A stretch of 64,000 nucleotides of DNA from Streptomyces sp. MMG1121 (lineage in GTDB: Bacteria > Actinomycetota > Actinomycetes > Streptomycetales > Streptomycetaceae), in contig NZ_LGDV01000063.1 in NCBI RefSeq assembly GCF_001280015.1, forward strand, positions 79,523 through 143,522, in the 5' to 3' direction. How positions within the stretch are numbered: the stretch's first letter is position 1; each line of letters begins with the position of its first letter. This document shows positions 8,203 through 18,801 of this stretch, in pieces. The notes below the pieces were generated by a model. It saw only the letters and a list, made by a program, of their open reading frames with translations, was not told where the DNA came from and ran no database searches. The position numbers and the translations under genes were made by a program.

Positions 8203-9858
8203 CTAAAAACCGCGAGTCCGCTTGGCGGCCCGGCGCTTCCCGGCGGAGCCGACCCGCAGGAACAGCCGCGAGATCTCCGATCCCAGATTGACCCCGATGG
8301 CGATGGCCATGGCCAGCGACGCGGCCTTGGCCAGGGACACCAGCCCCTTGTCCACCTCGTTCTGCGCTATCGACAGCAGCCCGAGGTACGTCGCCGAACC
8401 GGGCAGCAGCGGCCCGATCGCCGCCGTCGTGTACGGCAGCGCCGACGCGAACCGGTAGCGCGACAGCAGCTGCCCGAACAGACCCACCAGCCCCGCCGCC
8501 ACGGCCGTGGACGCGACCGGCGAAATGCCCCCGACGTAGTGCATCGCGCCGTACACCGACCACGCGACGCCCCCGTTGAGGGTCACCCAGAGCACGGTCG
8601 AACGTTCCTGCTGGAGCAGTACGGCGAAGGTCAGGGACAGCACCATGGACGCGCCGATCTGGATCAGCGGCCGTTCGTTGATGACGAGCGCCACGTCCGG
8701 GTTCAGCTTGCCGCCGACCTTCACGCCGAAGTACAGGACGAGCAGCACGCCGGTGACGATGCCGACGAAGAAGTACATGACCTCCAGCAGGCGGGCCGAG
8801 GCGGTGATGTAGAAGCCCGTCAGGCCGTCCTGCACGCCCGCCACCAGCGCCCGCCCGGGCAGCAGCGCGAACAGCCCACCGGTGACCACGGCGGACGCCT
8901 TCACGTCGACGTGCGCCAGCGCGAACGCCACCCCGATCGCGGCGGGCGGCATCGCGGCGACCGTGAACTGGTAGAACTCCGGCAGCCCGCGGCCCGCGCA
9001 CAGCCAGGCCAGCCGGTCGCCGAGCATCGCGCCGACGGCCGCCGCGAAGAACACGATCAGATCACCGCCGACCAGCACGGAGGCCGCACCCGCCAGCAGC
9101 CCGCCGGCCACGGTCAGCGCCCAGCCGGGGTAGGGGTGCCGGTTGCGGCGGATCTCCGCCAGCCGTCGGTAGGCCTCCTCCAGGGAGACGTGCGTCTCCG
9201 GGTCGGTCAGGTCGTCCACCAGCCGGAACACGGCCGCGAGCCGCGTGTAGTCGGTGCCCCGCCGTCGTACCGTCCGCGACGCCGTCACCGGGTCCTCCAC
9301 GAGCGACGGCTGGTGGGAGATCGACAGCAGCGTGAAGGTGACGTTCGGCTCGCAGCGGTCCAGGCCGTAGGAGCGGCAGACCGCGAACATCGCGGCCTCC
9401 ACGTCCTCCGCGCCCTCGCCGCCCGCCAGCAGCAGCTCCCCGATACGCAGGGTCAGGTCGAGCACGCGCGGCACCGCCGGGCCCTCTTCCTCGACCCGCT
9501 GCACGGGCTCCGGCGCCGGCCGCTCGGCCACCGGCATGCGCAGCATCGTGCGCATCCGGTCCTGCCACGGCGCGTCCTTGACGAGGCTGACCAGCGGCAC
9601 CCCGGTGGCCGGCGTGAAGGCGGCCGGGGCGTTCTGCGCGCTGTAGGTGCGCGGGGTACTGAACGCCGACCCCTCCGGCTCGGCGCCCGGCGGCTGCAGC
9701 GTCTCCAGCCCCTTCGGCACCGAGAACTCGGAGGTCGTCTCCGGCTCACCGATGCTCTCGGGGACCTCGATGCCCGCGGGAACCGCGAACTCGGACGTGA
9801 TCTCCGGGTCGTACCGCGCCTCGTCCGACCGGGGCTTGCGGTCCTCCGCCTCCGTCAC
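8203..9858 (-). CDS. ThrE-family threonine/serine exporter (DUF1212 + DUF3815)
   Basis: About 551 aa. Residues about 130-330 correspond to ThrE domain 1 (RIGELLLAGGEGAEDVEAAM, then a PNVTFTLLSISH strand), followed by about ten membrane segments covering both ThrE domains. Known members export threonine and serine. The N-terminal 120 residues are a disordered acidic extension with repeated EFxVPxGxE elements (EFAVPAGIE, EFSVPKGLE). GTG at 9858 is chosen because GGAG lies 9 nt upstream; an earlier GTG at 9882 lacks a properly spaced site. The stop sits 45 bp from dedA, convergent. Confidence 0.85.
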   Translation of the reverse strand: MTEAEDRKPRSDEARYDPEITSEFAVPAGIEVPESIGEPETTSEFSVPKGLETLQPPGAEPEGSAFSTPRTYSAQNAPAAFTPATGVPLVSLVKDAPWQDRMRTMLRMPVAERPAPEPVQRVEEEGPAVPRVLDLTLRIGELLLAGGEGAEDVEAAMFAVCRSYGLDRCEPNVTFTLLSISHQPSLVEDPVTASRTVRRRGTDYTRLAAVFRLVDDLTDPETHVSLEEAYRRLAEIRRNRHPYPGWALTVAGGLLAGAASVLVGGDLIVFFAAAVGAMLGDRLAWLCAGRGLPEFYQFTVAAMPPAAIGVAFALAHVDVKASAVVTGGLFALLPGRALVAGVQDGLTGFYITASARLLEVMYFFVGIVTGVLLVLYFGVKVGGKLNPDVALVINERPLIQIGASMVLSLTFAVLLQQERSTVLWVTLNGGVAWSVYGAMHYVGGISPVASTAVAAGLVGLFGQLLSRYRFASALPYTTAAIGPLLPGSATYLGLLSIAQNEVDKGLVSLAKAASLAMAIAIGVNLGSEISRLFLRVGSAGKRRAAKRTRGF

Positions 9859-9926
9859 CTCGCACCGCTCCCTGAACGACACCTTCCGTCAGCCTCAGTA
9901 TGCGCATGACCACGCAGCGGACACAC

Positions 9927-9960
9927 AAACGGGTCGCACGCGTGTGCGTGCGACCCGTTT
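9927..9960 (-). terminator. ppa terminator hairpin
   Basis: Perfect 15-bp stem (9927-9941 and 9946-9960) with loop GTGT, located 15 bp after the ppa stop. On the ppa strand the 3' arm ends in GTTT. It also insulates the ThrE-like gene, whose start lies just beyond. Confidence 0.8.
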
Positions 9961-9974
9961 CAGCGGGGCAGGGC

Positions 9975-10466
9975 TCAGTGGCCGCCCTGCTCCTCGAAGC
10001 GCTTGTACGACCGCTCGATCTCCGCCTCGGCGTCCGTGCGGCCGACCCAGTTGGCGCCCTCGACGGACTTGCCGGGCTCCAGGTCCTTGTACACCTCGAA
10101 GAAGTGCTGGATCTCCAGGCGGTCGAACTCCGACACGTGGTGGATGTCGCGCAGGTGCTCCACGCGCGGGTCCGTGGCCGGAACGCACAGCAGCTTGTCG
10201 TCGCCGCCCGCCTCGTCCGTCATGCGGAACATGCCGATCGCCCGGCACTTGATGAGGCAGCCCGGGAAGGTCGGCTCGTCCAGGATGACCAGCGCGTCCA
10301 GCGGGTCGCCGTCCTCGCCGAGGGTGTTCTCGACGAATCCGTAGTCGGTCGGGTAGGCGGTCGAGGTGAAGAGACGACGGTCCAGGCGGATCCGACCGGA
10401 CTCGTGATCCACCTCGTACTTGTTGCGCGAACCCTTCGGGATCTCGATCGTGACGTCGAACTCCAC
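9975..10466 (-). CDS. ppa: Inorganic pyrophosphatase
   Basis: Family I soluble pyrophosphatase hydrolysing PPi to two phosphates, pulling biosynthetic reactions forward. Length 163 aa is typical for actinobacteria. Metal and substrate residues lie in [24 protein letters not shown] and the DGDPLDALV motif with its three catalytic aspartates. GTG at 10466 ([12 protein letters not shown]) is chosen because GGAGGAG lies 6 nt upstream; the upstream ATGs are poorly supported. It is divergent from dacB. Confidence 0.95.
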   Translation of the reverse strand: MEFDVTIEIPKGSRNKYEVDHESGRIRLDRRLFTSTAYPTDYGFVENTLGEDGDPLDALVILDEPTFPGCLIKCRAIGMFRMTDEAGGDDKLLCVPATDPRVEHLRDIHHVSEFDRLEIQHFFEVYKDLEPGKSVEGANWVGRTDAEAEIERSYKRFEEQGGH

Positions 10467-10551
10467 CGGTGGCTCCTCCATGATCAGCACATAGTTCTGG
10501 TGGTTAAGTGTCCCTCACGCAGGTGTGTGATCGCGAAAGGGGCTGGTGGTC

Positions 10552-12147
10552 GTGCCAGAGCTGAGGCCTTGGCGGGCCGCGAGACCGCAGGTGGAGCGGA
10601 TCGCGAGCGCCGTACGACCGCGTCTGGCGCGGGCCGCTACGGCCGTAAGACCGCGGGTCGCGCGGTTGACACGGGCCCTTGCGTCCCGGTCCCCGCACCT
10701 CCCCCGTCCGCGAGCCGTCGGGACCTGGCAGTACACCGCCGGCGCCGCCACCGCCGGCCTCGCGCTCGCCGTCGGCGTGGTGACCGTGGCCGGCCCCTGG
10801 GACGCCAACGGTCAGCGTACGGCCGAGCGGGACCGGGCGATCGCTCTGGAGCGGTCAGGTGGCGCAGATCACGGCCACTCCGGTACGGCGGCGGGCGCCC
10901 CGCACCCCGCGCCGAGCGCCGCGCCCGTCCTGACGGGTCTGGGCGGCACGTCGGGCGCCGTGGACACCAAGAAGGCCGCCCCGGGCGGAAAGCCGCTCTC
11001 GGACGTCCTGGGGCCTCTCCTGGACGTCCCCGCGCTCGGCGGCAGCCACGCCGCGGCCGTCGTCGACGTGACCACCGGCAAGCGGCTGTACGGCACGGAC
11101 GACGGCAAGGCCCTCACCCCCGCCTCCACCACCAAGATCGCCACGGCGGTCGCCGCCCTGTCCGCCCTCGGCCCGGACCACCGCTTCACCACCCGCGCCG
11201 CCTTCGAACCCGACACCGGCGAACTCGTCCTCGTCGGCGGCGGCGACCCCACCCTCACCGCCCACAAGAACACCGACGGCTGGGCCGGCCTGCGCCGACT
11301 CGCGGCCGACGCCGCGCAGGCCCTGAAGAAACGCGGCGTCCGCAAGGTCACGCTCTCCTACGACACGACCCTCTTCGCCGGCCCCGCCCTGCACCCCATC
11401 GGCGTCAACGACAACCTCGCCCCGGTCACCGCCCTGGCCGTCGACGAGGGCCGCACCGACGACTCCACCAGCGGCCCGGCGCCCCGCGTGAGCGATCCGG
11501 CCCAGGACGCGGCGGCCAAGTTCGCGGGCTTCCTCGAGGACGCCGGCGTCACGACGACATCCCCCGGCCCCTCGAAGGCCTCCACGCGCGCGGAGACCCT
11601 CGCCTCGGTCTCCTCGCCGCCGCTGTCCGACGTGGTCGAGCGCATGCTGACCAACAGCGACAACGACATCGCCGAGGCCCTGGCCCGCCACACGGCGCTC
11701 ACGAGCGGTCAGCCGGGCAGCTTCGCCGGCGGCGCCCAGGCGATCTCCGCGCGGCTGACCAAGCTGGGCCTGCCGATGGCCGGCACCTCCTTCCACGACG
11801 GCAGCGGCCTCGACCGCGACGACCGGCTGACGCCCGACCTGCTCACCGGACTCCTGGTCACGGCCGGCGACCCGGACCGCCCCGGTCTGCGCCCCGTCCT
11901 CACCGGCCTGCCCGTGGCCGGCTTCACCGGCACCCTTGCCGACCGCTACGCCGACGGCGCGGCCGGTGTCGTCCGCGCCAAGACAGGCACCCTGACCGGC
12001 GTCAACACCCTGGCCGGCACGGTCGTCGACACCGACGGGCACCTGCTGGCCTTCGCCTTCATGGCCTCCGGGACGACCAATCCGGAGGAGGCCCAGTCGG
12101 CCCTGGACAGGACGGCCACGGCGCTGGCGGGTTGCGGCTGCGGCTAG
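10552..12147 (+). CDS. dacB: D-alanyl-D-alanine carboxypeptidase/endopeptidase (PBP4, S13 family)
   Basis: Trims or cleaves peptidoglycan peptides outside the membrane. A basic N-terminus and a hydrophobic segment (about residues 62-82) form a signal anchor. S13 motifs are in order: SxxK as PASTTK (S192-K195), SxN as SDN (369-371), and KTG (477-479). Length about 531 aa fits. AAAGGGG is 9 nt upstream of GTG 10552; GTG 10546 is only 3 nt away and less likely. The DUF2342 gene follows after 73 bp and may be linked functionally. Confidence 0.92.
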   Translation: MPELRPWRAARPQVERIASAVRPRLARAATAVRPRVARLTRALASRSPHLPRPRAVGTWQYTAGAATAGLALAVGVVTVAGPWDANGQRTAERDRAIALERSGGADHGHSGTAAGAPHPAPSAAPVLTGLGGTSGAVDTKKAAPGGKPLSDVLGPLLDVPALGGSHAAAVVDVTTGKRLYGTDDGKALTPASTTKIATAVAALSALGPDHRFTTRAAFEPDTGELVLVGGGDPTLTAHKNTDGWAGLRRLAADAAQALKKRGVRKVTLSYDTTLFAGPALHPIGVNDNLAPVTALAVDEGRTDDSTSGPAPRVSDPAQDAAAKFAGFLEDAGVTTTSPGPSKASTRAETLASVSSPPLSDVVERMLTNSDNDIAEALARHTALTSGQPGSFAGGAQAISARLTKLGLPMAGTSFHDGSGLDRDDRLTPDLLTGLLVTAGDPDRPGLRPVLTGLPVAGFTGTLADRYADGAAGVVRAKTGTLTGVNTLAGTVVDTDGHLLAFAFMASGTTNPEEAQSALDRTATALAGCGCG

Positions 12148-12220
12148 CGCCTGCCGCACCCGTCGCGGCCGGGCCGTCACACTCTGCCCCCAACCCGCAC
12201 CGCTCACGTACGGTTGACGC

Positions 12221-13354
12221 ATGACTGGCTTCGGTGGCACCACATCTCCCGGGATGGTCGACTGGAACCTCGCGGTGGCGACCGCGACACGGCTCGTGCG
12301 ACCGGGCCCCGACGTCAGCCGCGACGAGGCGCGCGCCATCGTCGCGGAGCTGCGGCGGCACGCGAAAGCCTCGGAGGAACACGTCCGGGGCTTCACTCGT
12401 ATGGCCACCGAGGAGAGCCACGACACGCCCGTCCTCGTCGTCGACCGCCCCGGCTGGGTGCGCGCCAACGTCGCCGGCTTCCGCGAGATCCTCAAACCGC
12501 TGCTGGAGAAGATGCAGGAACGGCGCGCGGGCAGCCCCGGCAGCGCCGTCCTCGGCGCCGTCGGCGGCAAGGTCACCGGCGTCGAACTCGGCATGCTGCT
12601 GTCGTTCCTGTCCTCCCGCGTCCTCGGCCAGTACGAGACCTTCGCCCCGGCCACCCGCGACCTCCCGGCCGGCGCCGACGGCGGCGGCCGGCTGCTCCTC
12701 GTCGCACCCAACATCGTCCACGTAGAGCGCGAACTCGACGTGGAGCCGCACGACTTCCGCCTGTGGGTGTGCCTGCACGAGGAGACCCACCGCACGCAGT
12801 TCACGGCCGTGCCGTGGCTGCGTGACCATCTGGAGGGCGAAATCCAGTCGTTCTTGGCGGAGACCGACGTCGACCCGATGACCTTCCTGGAGCGCATCCG
12901 GGAGGCCGCCCAGTCCCTCGCCGGGGGCCGCCCCGAGGGGGAGGAGGACGACGGCGGCCGCTCCTTCGTGGAGCTGGTGCAGACCCCCGCGCAGCGCGAG
13001 ATCCTCGGCCGCCTCACGGCCGTGATGTCCCTGCTGGAGGGCCACGCCGACTACGTCATGGACGGTGTCGGACCCAGCGTCGTGCCCTCCGTCGCCGAGA
13101 TCCGCGAGAAGTTCCAGCAGCGCCGCGCCAAGGGCGCCTCCCGGCTCGACATCGCCCTGCGCAAGCTGCTGGGTCTGGATGCCAAACTGAGGCAGTACCG
13201 GGACGGCGAGCGCTTCGTACGGGCCGTCGTCGGCGAGGTCGGCATCGACGGTTTCAACCGGGTGTGGACCTCGCCCAACACCCTTCCCACCAAGGCCGAG
13301 ATCGCCAAACCGGCGGACTGGGTCGCACGGGTGCACCGCAGGACCGAGTCGTGA
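12221..13354 (+). CDS. DUF2342 zincin-like metalloprotease homologue
   Basis: 377 aa, matching the actinobacterial DUF2342 ('zinc-dependent metalloprotease', once called F420-biosynthesis associated) family. A HEETHRTQF motif is an HExxH-type zinc site, and downstream LLEGHADYVMDGVG contains a further conserved H/D. No signal peptide, so probably cytoplasmic. The start ATG has a -10-like TACGGT ending 6 nt upstream (12209-12214), suggesting a leaderless transcript. Substrates are unknown. Confidence 0.85.
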   Translation: MTGFGGTTSPGMVDWNLAVATATRLVRPGPDVSRDEARAIVAELRRHAKASEEHVRGFTRMATEESHDTPVLVVDRPGWVRANVAGFREILKPLLEKMQERRAGSPGSAVLGAVGGKVTGVELGMLLSFLSSRVLGQYETFAPATRDLPAGADGGGRLLLVAPNIVHVERELDVEPHDFRLWVCLHEETHRTQFTAVPWLRDHLEGEIQSFLAETDVDPMTFLERIREAAQSLAGGRPEGEEDDGGRSFVELVQTPAQREILGRLTAVMSLLEGHADYVMDGVGPSVVPSVAEIREKFQQRRAKGASRLDIALRKLLGLDAKLRQYRDGERFVRAVVGEVGIDGFNRVWTSPNTLPTKAEIAKPADWVARVHRRTES

Positions 13355-13546
13355 ACGTCACGGACGCGTCGTGAAACGAATCCGGCCTACGGCAGTCGAA
13401 CGCCCCTCCAATCACCCGTCCGAGGGACCGTGGGGCTTGCGTAGGCGTGCGATGCTCGGGGAACCTCCCGGTTCTGTCACCATCTACCCACTCTGAGTGA
13501 CCGGTCTCGGGATCACCCCCCGACAACTTCATGAAGGGAACCGGAC

Positions 13547-14599
13547 ATGGGTCCCCATCCTGCGGTCGCGGCGATACGCCTGGCGGTCCGCCGCGTCCTT
13601 CACGACATCCTCAACGACCACACCTCGGGCAAGCCGGGCCGTCAGGCCACCGGCGAGCACCCGTACCGGACGGCCGAGCGGTCCCCCTCCCCGCTCGTCC
13701 TCGTCGCGTGCTCCGGCGGCGCCGACTCCATGGCCCTCGCCTCCGCCCTCGCCTTCGAAGCGCCCCGACTCGGCGTCCGCGCCGGAGGCGTCACCGTCGA
13801 CCACGGCCTCCAGCCCGGCTCCGGCCTCCGCGCCGACGAAGTCGTCCTGCGCCTGCGCGGCCTCGGCCTCGACCCGGTCGAGTCGGTCGCCGTGACCGTC
13901 GGCCGCGACGGCGGACCGGAAGCCGCCGCCCGCGACGCCCGCTACGCCGCCCTGGACGCCGTGTCCGAACGCCACGGAGCCGCCGCCATCCTGCTCGGCC
14001 ACACACGCGACGACCAGGCCGAGACGGTCCTGCTCGGCCTCGCCCGCGGCTCCGGCATCCGCTCCCTGTCCGGCATGGCCGCGGTCTCGGGGGCCGACGG
14101 CCGTTACCGGCGCCCCTTCCTGCAGCTCGACCGGCAGACGGCTCGCAAGGCATGCCTGGTCCAGTCCCTGCCCGTCTGGGACGACCCGCACAACGCCGAC
14201 CCCGCCTACACCCGCTCCCGGCTGCGGCACGAGGGTCTGCCCGCCCTGGAGAAGGCCCTCGGCAAAGGCGTCGTGGAGGCGCTCGCCCGCACCGCCCAGC
14301 TCTCCCGCGACGACGCCGACGCCCTCGACACCTGGGCCCGCCAGGCCGAGACCGCCGTACGGGACGCGACCGGCCTGCTGGAGTGCGCCAAGCTGTACGC
14401 CCTCCCGCCGGCCGTCCGCCGCCGCATCCTGCGCCGTGCCGCCATCGAGGCCGGCGCTCCGGCCGGTGCGCTGTTCGCCCGCCACATCGAGGAAGTCGAC
14501 CGCCTGATCACCGGCTGGCGCGGCCAGGGAGCCATCAATCTCCCGGGCAAAGTCGTCGCCCAGCGGCAGGGTGGCAGACTGGTGATTCGGCAAGGCTGA
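13547..14599 (+). CDS. tilS: tRNA(Ile)-lysidine synthase
   Basis: Converts C34 of the CAU-anticodon tRNA-Ile to lysidine using ATP and lysine, so that AUA codons are read. The N-type ATP pyrophosphatase P-loop SGGADS is at residues 56-61, followed by [18 protein letters not shown]. Length 350 aa is usual for actinobacteria. GAAGGGAAC is upstream of the ATG. The tilS-hpt-ftsH order is widely conserved in bacteria. The 192-bp gap before it has no gene. Confidence 0.95.
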   Translation: MGPHPAVAAIRLAVRRVLHDILNDHTSGKPGRQATGEHPYRTAERSPSPLVLVACSGGADSMALASALAFEAPRLGVRAGGVTVDHGLQPGSGLRADEVVLRLRGLGLDPVESVAVTVGRDGGPEAAARDARYAALDAVSERHGAAAILLGHTRDDQAETVLLGLARGSGIRSLSGMAAVSGADGRYRRPFLQLDRQTARKACLVQSLPVWDDPHNADPAYTRSRLRHEGLPALEKALGKGVVEALARTAQLSRDDADALDTWARQAETAVRDATGLLECAKLYALPPAVRRRILRRAAIEAGAPAGALFARHIEEVDRLITGWRGQGAINLPGKVVAQRQGGRLVIRQG

Positions 14600-14686
14600 A
14601 TCCCGACCTCTCCCGGAGCGACCCTCCGGCGGGCCGGGCGGCCGGAGGCCGTACATGCGGCCGTAAGTGCGGGACGACCGAAAGTG

Positions 14687-15247
14687 ATGCGGGTGGACGC
14701 GAAAGACATGGGTGCCGACCTCCAGCGGGTGCTCATCACCAAGGAAGAGATCGACGCGAAGCTGGCCGAGCTGGCCGCGAAGATCGACGCGGAGTACGCG
14801 GGCAAGGACCTGCTCATCGTCGGCGTCCTCAAGGGCGCGGTGATGGTCATGGCGGACCTCGCGCGGGCGCTGTCCACCCCCGTCACCATGGACTGGATGG
14901 CCGTGTCCTCCTACGGCGCGGGCACCCAGTCCTCCGGTGTCGTGCGGATCCTCAAGGACCTCGACACCGACATCAAGGGCCGGCACGTCCTGATCGTCGA
15001 GGACATCATCGACTCGGGCCTGACCCTGTCGTGGCTGATCAACAACCTCGGCTCCCGTGAGCCCGCCTCGCTGAAGGTGTGCACGCTGCTGCGCAAGCCG
15101 GACGCCGCGAAGGTCGCGATCGACGTCGAGTGGATCGGCTTCGACATCCCGAACGAGTTCGTCGTCGGCTACGGCCTCGACTACGCCGAGAAGTACCGCA
15201 ACCTGCCGTTCGTCGGTACGCTCGCGCCCCACGTCTACGGCGGCTGA
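14687..15247 (+). CDS. hpt: Hypoxanthine(-guanine) phosphoribosyltransferase
   Basis: Purine salvage enzyme transferring ribose-5-phosphate from PRPP to hypoxanthine or guanine. The PRPP-binding loop [13 protein letters not shown] is at about residues 105-117, with [14 protein letters not shown] and the flexible-loop [10 protein letters not shown] upstream. About 186 aa. ATG 14687 is chosen; GTG at 14684 immediately upstream is equally possible and no strong SD decides. It lies between tilS and ftsH. Confidence 0.93.
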   Translation: MRVDAKDMGADLQRVLITKEEIDAKLAELAAKIDAEYAGKDLLIVGVLKGAVMVMADLARALSTPVTMDWMAVSSYGAGTQSSGVVRILKDLDTDIKGRHVLIVEDIIDSGLTLSWLINNLGSREPASLKVCTLLRKPDAAKVAIDVEWIGFDIPNEFVVGYGLDYAEKYRNLPFVGTLAPHVYGG

Positions 15248-15442
15248 GCCAACAGGGCGAGCCCTTGTAAGACGATCGGGAACCCCGGCGGGCTTCGCGC
15301 CGTTGGAGCAAGCAGAGACGGGATTGCCGGCCGTCGACGCCGCTCCGTGCGACTTCGGGCAACAATGCTGGGGTACCGTCAGAAGAACTGTCTTATCAAA
15401 CTCACTATGGCAGGAGGGACGGGGCGACACCGCTCCGTATGG

Positions 15443-17482
15443 ATGGACGTGAAGCGATACTTCCGTGGGCCGGTCATGTGGATCGTGCTGGCCGTCCTTG
15501 CCGTGGTCGTGTTGATGCAGGTCGTCGGCTCGTCCGGCGGCTACAAGACGGTGGACACCGGCCAGGTCGTCGCGGCGATCAATGACAACAAGGTCCAGTC
15601 GGCCAAACTGACCACAGGCGACGAGCAGACCATCAAGGTCACCCTCAAGGACGGCCAGAAGGTCGACGGCAGCTCGAAGATCCAGGCGAGCTACATCGGC
15701 GACCAGGGTTCTCAGCTCGCCGGCAACCTGCAGACCAAGTACCAGGACAAGCAGATCCCGGACGGCTACACGGTGTCGCCGTCCAAGCAGAACCCGTTCG
15801 TCGGCGTCCTGCTCTCGCTGCTGCCCTTCGTCCTGATCGTGGTCGTCTTCCTGTTCCTGATGAACCAGATGCAGGGCGGCGGCTCCCGAGTCATGAACTT
15901 CGGGAAGTCCAAGGCCAAGCTCATCACCAAGGACACCCCGAAGACGACGTTCTCGGACGTCGCGGGCTGCGACGAGGCCGTCGAGGAACTCCACGAGATC
16001 AAGGAGTTCCTGCAGGAGCCGGCCAAGTTCCAGGCCGTCGGCGCCAAGATCCCCAAGGGCGTGCTGCTCTACGGCCGCCCGGGTACGGGCAAGACGCTCC
16101 TCGCGCGCGCGGTCGCCGGTGAGGCGGGCGTGCCGTTCTACTCGATCTCCGGTTCCGACTTCGTCGAGATGTTCGTCGGTGTCGGTGCCTCCCGGGTCCG
16201 TGACCTGTTCGAGCAGGCCAAGGCGAACGCCCCGGCGATCGTCTTCGTCGACGAGATCGACGCGGTCGGCCGTCACCGCGGCGCCGGCCTCGGCGGTGGT
16301 CACGACGAGCGCGAGCAGACCCTGAACCAGCTGCTCGTCGAGATGGACGGCTTCGACGTGAAGGGCGGCGTCATCCTGATCGCCGCCACGAACCGGCCCG
16401 ACATCCTCGACCCGGCGCTGCTGCGTCCGGGCCGCTTCGACCGCCAGATCGCGGTCGACCCGCCGGACCTGCAGGGTCGCCTGGAGATCCTCAAGGTCCA
16501 CCAGAAGGGCAAGCCGGTCGCGCCCGACGTCGACCTGGCCGCCGTCGCCCGCCGCACCCCGGGCATGACCGGTGCCGACCTCGCGAACGTGCTGAACGAG
16601 GCCGCGCTGCTCACCGCCCGTGGCGACCAGAAGCTGGTCGACAACAAGGCGCTGGACGAGGCGATCGACCGCGTGGTCGCGGGCCCGCAGAAGCGGACCC
16701 GGATCATGTCGGACAAGGAGAAGAAGATCACCGCGTACCACGAGGGCGGTCACGCCCTGGTCGCGGCGGCCTCGCCGAACTCCGACCCGGTCCACAAGAT
16801 CACGATCCTGTCCCGCGGCCGCGCCCTCGGCTACACGATGGTGCTTCCGGACGAGGACAAGTACTCGACCACGCGCAACGAGATGCTCGACCAGCTGGCC
16901 TACATGCTGGGCGGCCGCGCGGCCGAGGAACTGGTCTTCCACGACCCGACCACCGGCGCCGCGAACGACATCGAGAAGGCCACCAACCTGGCCCGCGCGA
17001 TGGTCACGCAGTACGGCATGACCGAGCGGCTCGGCGCGATCAAGTTCGGCGGCGACAACAGCGAGCCGTTCCTCGGCCGTGAGATGGCTCACCAGCGCGA
17101 CTACTCGGAAGAGGTCGCCGCGCTTGTGGACGAAGAGGTCAAGAAGCTCATCGAGACCGCGCACAACGAGGCCTGGGAGATCCTGGTCGAGAACCGCGAC
17201 GTGCTCGACCAGCTCGTTCTCCACCTGCTGGAGAAGGAGACCCTGGGCAAGGAGGAGATCGCCGAGATCTTCGCCCCGATCCACAAGCGCCCGCCGCGGC
17301 CCGCGTGGACCGGCTCCTCCCGTCGTACGCCCTCCACCCGGCCGCCGGTGCTCTCCCCGAAGGAGCTGGCACTGACCAACGGTGCGAACGGCTCGACGGC
17401 CTCGATCAGCACGGTCAAGTCCACGGCGTCGGAGTCCGCCCCGGTGACGGAGCAGACCCCGGAGGACCGCCCCGAGAGCTGA
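15443..17482 (+). CDS. ftsH: ATP-dependent zinc metalloprotease FtsH
   Basis: Membrane-anchored AAA+ protease degrading misfolded membrane proteins and regulators. TM1 is at residues about 11-28 and TM2 at about 115-137, flanking a periplasmic-type domain. Walker A is GRPGTGKT (near 211), Walker B IVFVDEID, and the zinc site HEGGH is at 433-437. An R in place of the usual second P in the P-loop is notable but falls outside the Lys/Thr core. The start MDVKRYF at 15443 matches the usual distance to TM1, yet the nearest SD-like AGGAGGG is about 25 nt away, so the start (or a leaderless mode) is uncertain. Confidence 0.95.
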   Translation: MDVKRYFRGPVMWIVLAVLAVVVLMQVVGSSGGYKTVDTGQVVAAINDNKVQSAKLTTGDEQTIKVTLKDGQKVDGSSKIQASYIGDQGSQLAGNLQTKYQDKQIPDGYTVSPSKQNPFVGVLLSLLPFVLIVVVFLFLMNQMQGGGSRVMNFGKSKAKLITKDTPKTTFSDVAGCDEAVEELHEIKEFLQEPAKFQAVGAKIPKGVLLYGRPGTGKTLLARAVAGEAGVPFYSISGSDFVEMFVGVGASRVRDLFEQAKANAPAIVFVDEIDAVGRHRGAGLGGGHDEREQTLNQLLVEMDGFDVKGGVILIAATNRPDILDPALLRPGRFDRQIAVDPPDLQGRLEILKVHQKGKPVAPDVDLAAVARRTPGMTGADLANVLNEAALLTARGDQKLVDNKALDEAIDRVVAGPQKRTRIMSDKEKKITAYHEGGHALVAAASPNSDPVHKITILSRGRALGYTMVLPDEDKYSTTRNEMLDQLAYMLGGRAAEELVFHDPTTGAANDIEKATNLARAMVTQYGMTERLGAIKFGGDNSEPFLGREMAHQRDYSEEVAALVDEEVKKLIETAHNEAWEILVENRDVLDQLVLHLLEKETLGKEEIAEIFAPIHKRPPRPAWTGSSRRTPSTRPPVLSPKELALTNGANGSTASISTVKSTASESAPVTEQTPEDRPES

Positions 17483-17510
17483 CCGCGTCCCGGCCGGCAA
17501 GACCGGAATG

Positions 17511-17552
17511 AACGCCGCGTCCGCCAGGTTTTAGCCTGGGGGGCGCGGCGTT
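17511..17552 (+). terminator. Two-tier hairpin after ftsH
   Basis: Outer stem AACGCCGCG (17511-17519) pairs with CGCGGCGTT (17544-17552); an inner CCAGG/CCTGG stem has an AT-rich loop. It lies 28 bp after the ftsH stop and 62 bp before folE. Confidence 0.7.
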
Positions 17553-17614
17553 CGTATGTCCGCAGGAACGCGTGTGGTCGTCGCCACGCGTATGGCACAG
17601 GAACGAGGAAACAC

Positions 17615-18220
17615 ATGACCGACCCCGTGACGCTGGACGGCGAGGGCTCCATCGGCGAGTTCGACGAGAAGCGCGCCGAGAACGCCGTACGGGAACTGCT
17701 GATCGCGGTCGGTGAGGACCCGGACCGCGAGGGCCTGCGCGAGACGCCGACACGGGTGGCGCGGGCGTACAAGGAGATCTTCGCGGGTCTGTGGCAGCAG
17801 CCGCAGGACGTCCTGACGACGACGTTCGACCTCGGGCACGACGAGATGGTGCTCGTGAAGGACATCGAGGTGTACAGCACCTGTGAGCACCATCTGGTGC
17901 CGTTCCGGGGCGTCGCCCATGTCGGCTACATCCCGGCCGTCACCGGCAAGATCACCGGCCTGTCCAAGCTGGCCCGCCTGGTGGACGTCTACGCCCGCCG
18001 GCCGCAGGTGCAGGAACGGCTCACCACGCAGATCGCGGACTCCCTGATGGAGATCCTGGAGCCGCGTGGCGTCATCGTGGTCGTCGAGTGCGAGCACATG
18101 TGCATGTCCATGCGGGGCATCCGCAAGCCGGGCGCGAAGACCATAACGTCCGCCGTGCGCGGTCAGCTGCGGGACGCGGCGACGCGCAACGAGGCCATGA
18201 GCCTGATCATGGCGCGCTGA
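17615..18220 (+). CDS. folE: GTP cyclohydrolase I
   Basis: First step of tetrahydrofolate synthesis: GTP to 7,8-dihydroneopterin triphosphate. The 201-aa protein contains zinc ligands C90 and H93 ([10 protein letters not shown]) and C163 (HMCMSMRG). Rightward, it faces the leftward folK-folB-folP operon, so the folate genes are clustered but convergent. ATG is preceded by an AGGAACGAGGAAAC purine-rich stretch. Confidence 0.96.
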   Translation: MTDPVTLDGEGSIGEFDEKRAENAVRELLIAVGEDPDREGLRETPTRVARAYKEIFAGLWQQPQDVLTTTFDLGHDEMVLVKDIEVYSTCEHHLVPFRGVAHVGYIPAVTGKITGLSKLARLVDVYARRPQVQERLTTQIADSLMEILEPRGVIVVVECEHMCMSMRGIRKPGAKTITSAVRGQLRDAATRNEAMSLIMAR

Positions 18221-18254
18221 GCCCGGCTCACCGGGGGTTTCGGGAGACCGGCGA

Positions 18255-18743
18255 TCACGCCGCCGGTTCCGCCCCCGGGTGGTTCTGGTCGTCGTCCTCC
18301 GGGAGCTTGCACACGCGCTCCAGGAACAGGGCCGCCGCTATCACCGCGATGCCCGCGAGGACCGAGAAGCCGGCGTAGATGGCCTGGTCGCGGCGGGCGG
18401 GGATGTCCAGGATCTCCAGCAGGAAGACGCCCGTGCCGCCGTACATACCGGCGACGAGAGCGGCGACCAGGGCGCTGGCCTGGCCGAAGACGACCGCGCG
18501 GGCGGCCATCAGCGGGTCGACGCCCTTGGCTCCGGGGCGGCGCTCGCGCTGGGCCTTCAGCCGGGCGCGCAGCGAGAGCGCCGTCGAGAGCAGGACCACG
18601 GCGATCAGGGCGAGCACGATGGGTGCGGCCAGAGGGACGCTGGGCAGGGTCCCGATCGAGTTCCAGAGGCGGGCGCCCGCCCAGGACAGGACTCCGGCCA
18701 CGACGAACACGCCGACCAGCAACCTGATGCGCAGCTCTCTCAC
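18255..18743 (-). CDS. DUF3180 membrane protein
   Basis: 162 aa with four predicted membrane helices (about 8-28, 38-58, 87-107, 120-145), matching DUF3180, found next to folK in many actinobacteria. Function unknown; position suggests cotranscription with folP-NTF2-folB-folK. GTG start at 18743 with AAGGGG 5 nt upstream. Confidence 0.85.
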   Translation of the reverse strand: MRELRIRLLVGVFVVAGVLSWAGARLWNSIGTLPSVPLAAPIVLALIAVVLLSTALSLRARLKAQRERRPGAKGVDPLMAARAVVFGQASALVAALVAGMYGGTGVFLLEILDIPARRDQAIYAGFSVLAGIAVIAAALFLERVCKLPEDDDQNHPGAEPAA

Positions 18744-18801
18744 GGTGCCCCTTCAGCTCCCCCGGACCGGTCCCGGACTGTGGTCGTCTTGACCTTAACG
18801 A

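Noticed and set aside
13529..17500. A 1323-codon open frame antisense to tilS, hpt and ftsH
   Set aside because: Long antisense open frames are a by-product of extreme third-position GC bias. The plus-strand genes are unambiguous homologues and the antisense protein shows no family features.
17511..17552. Palindrome as a possible parS site
   Set aside because: It does not match the streptomycete parS sequence, and its place just after ftsH is explained by termination.
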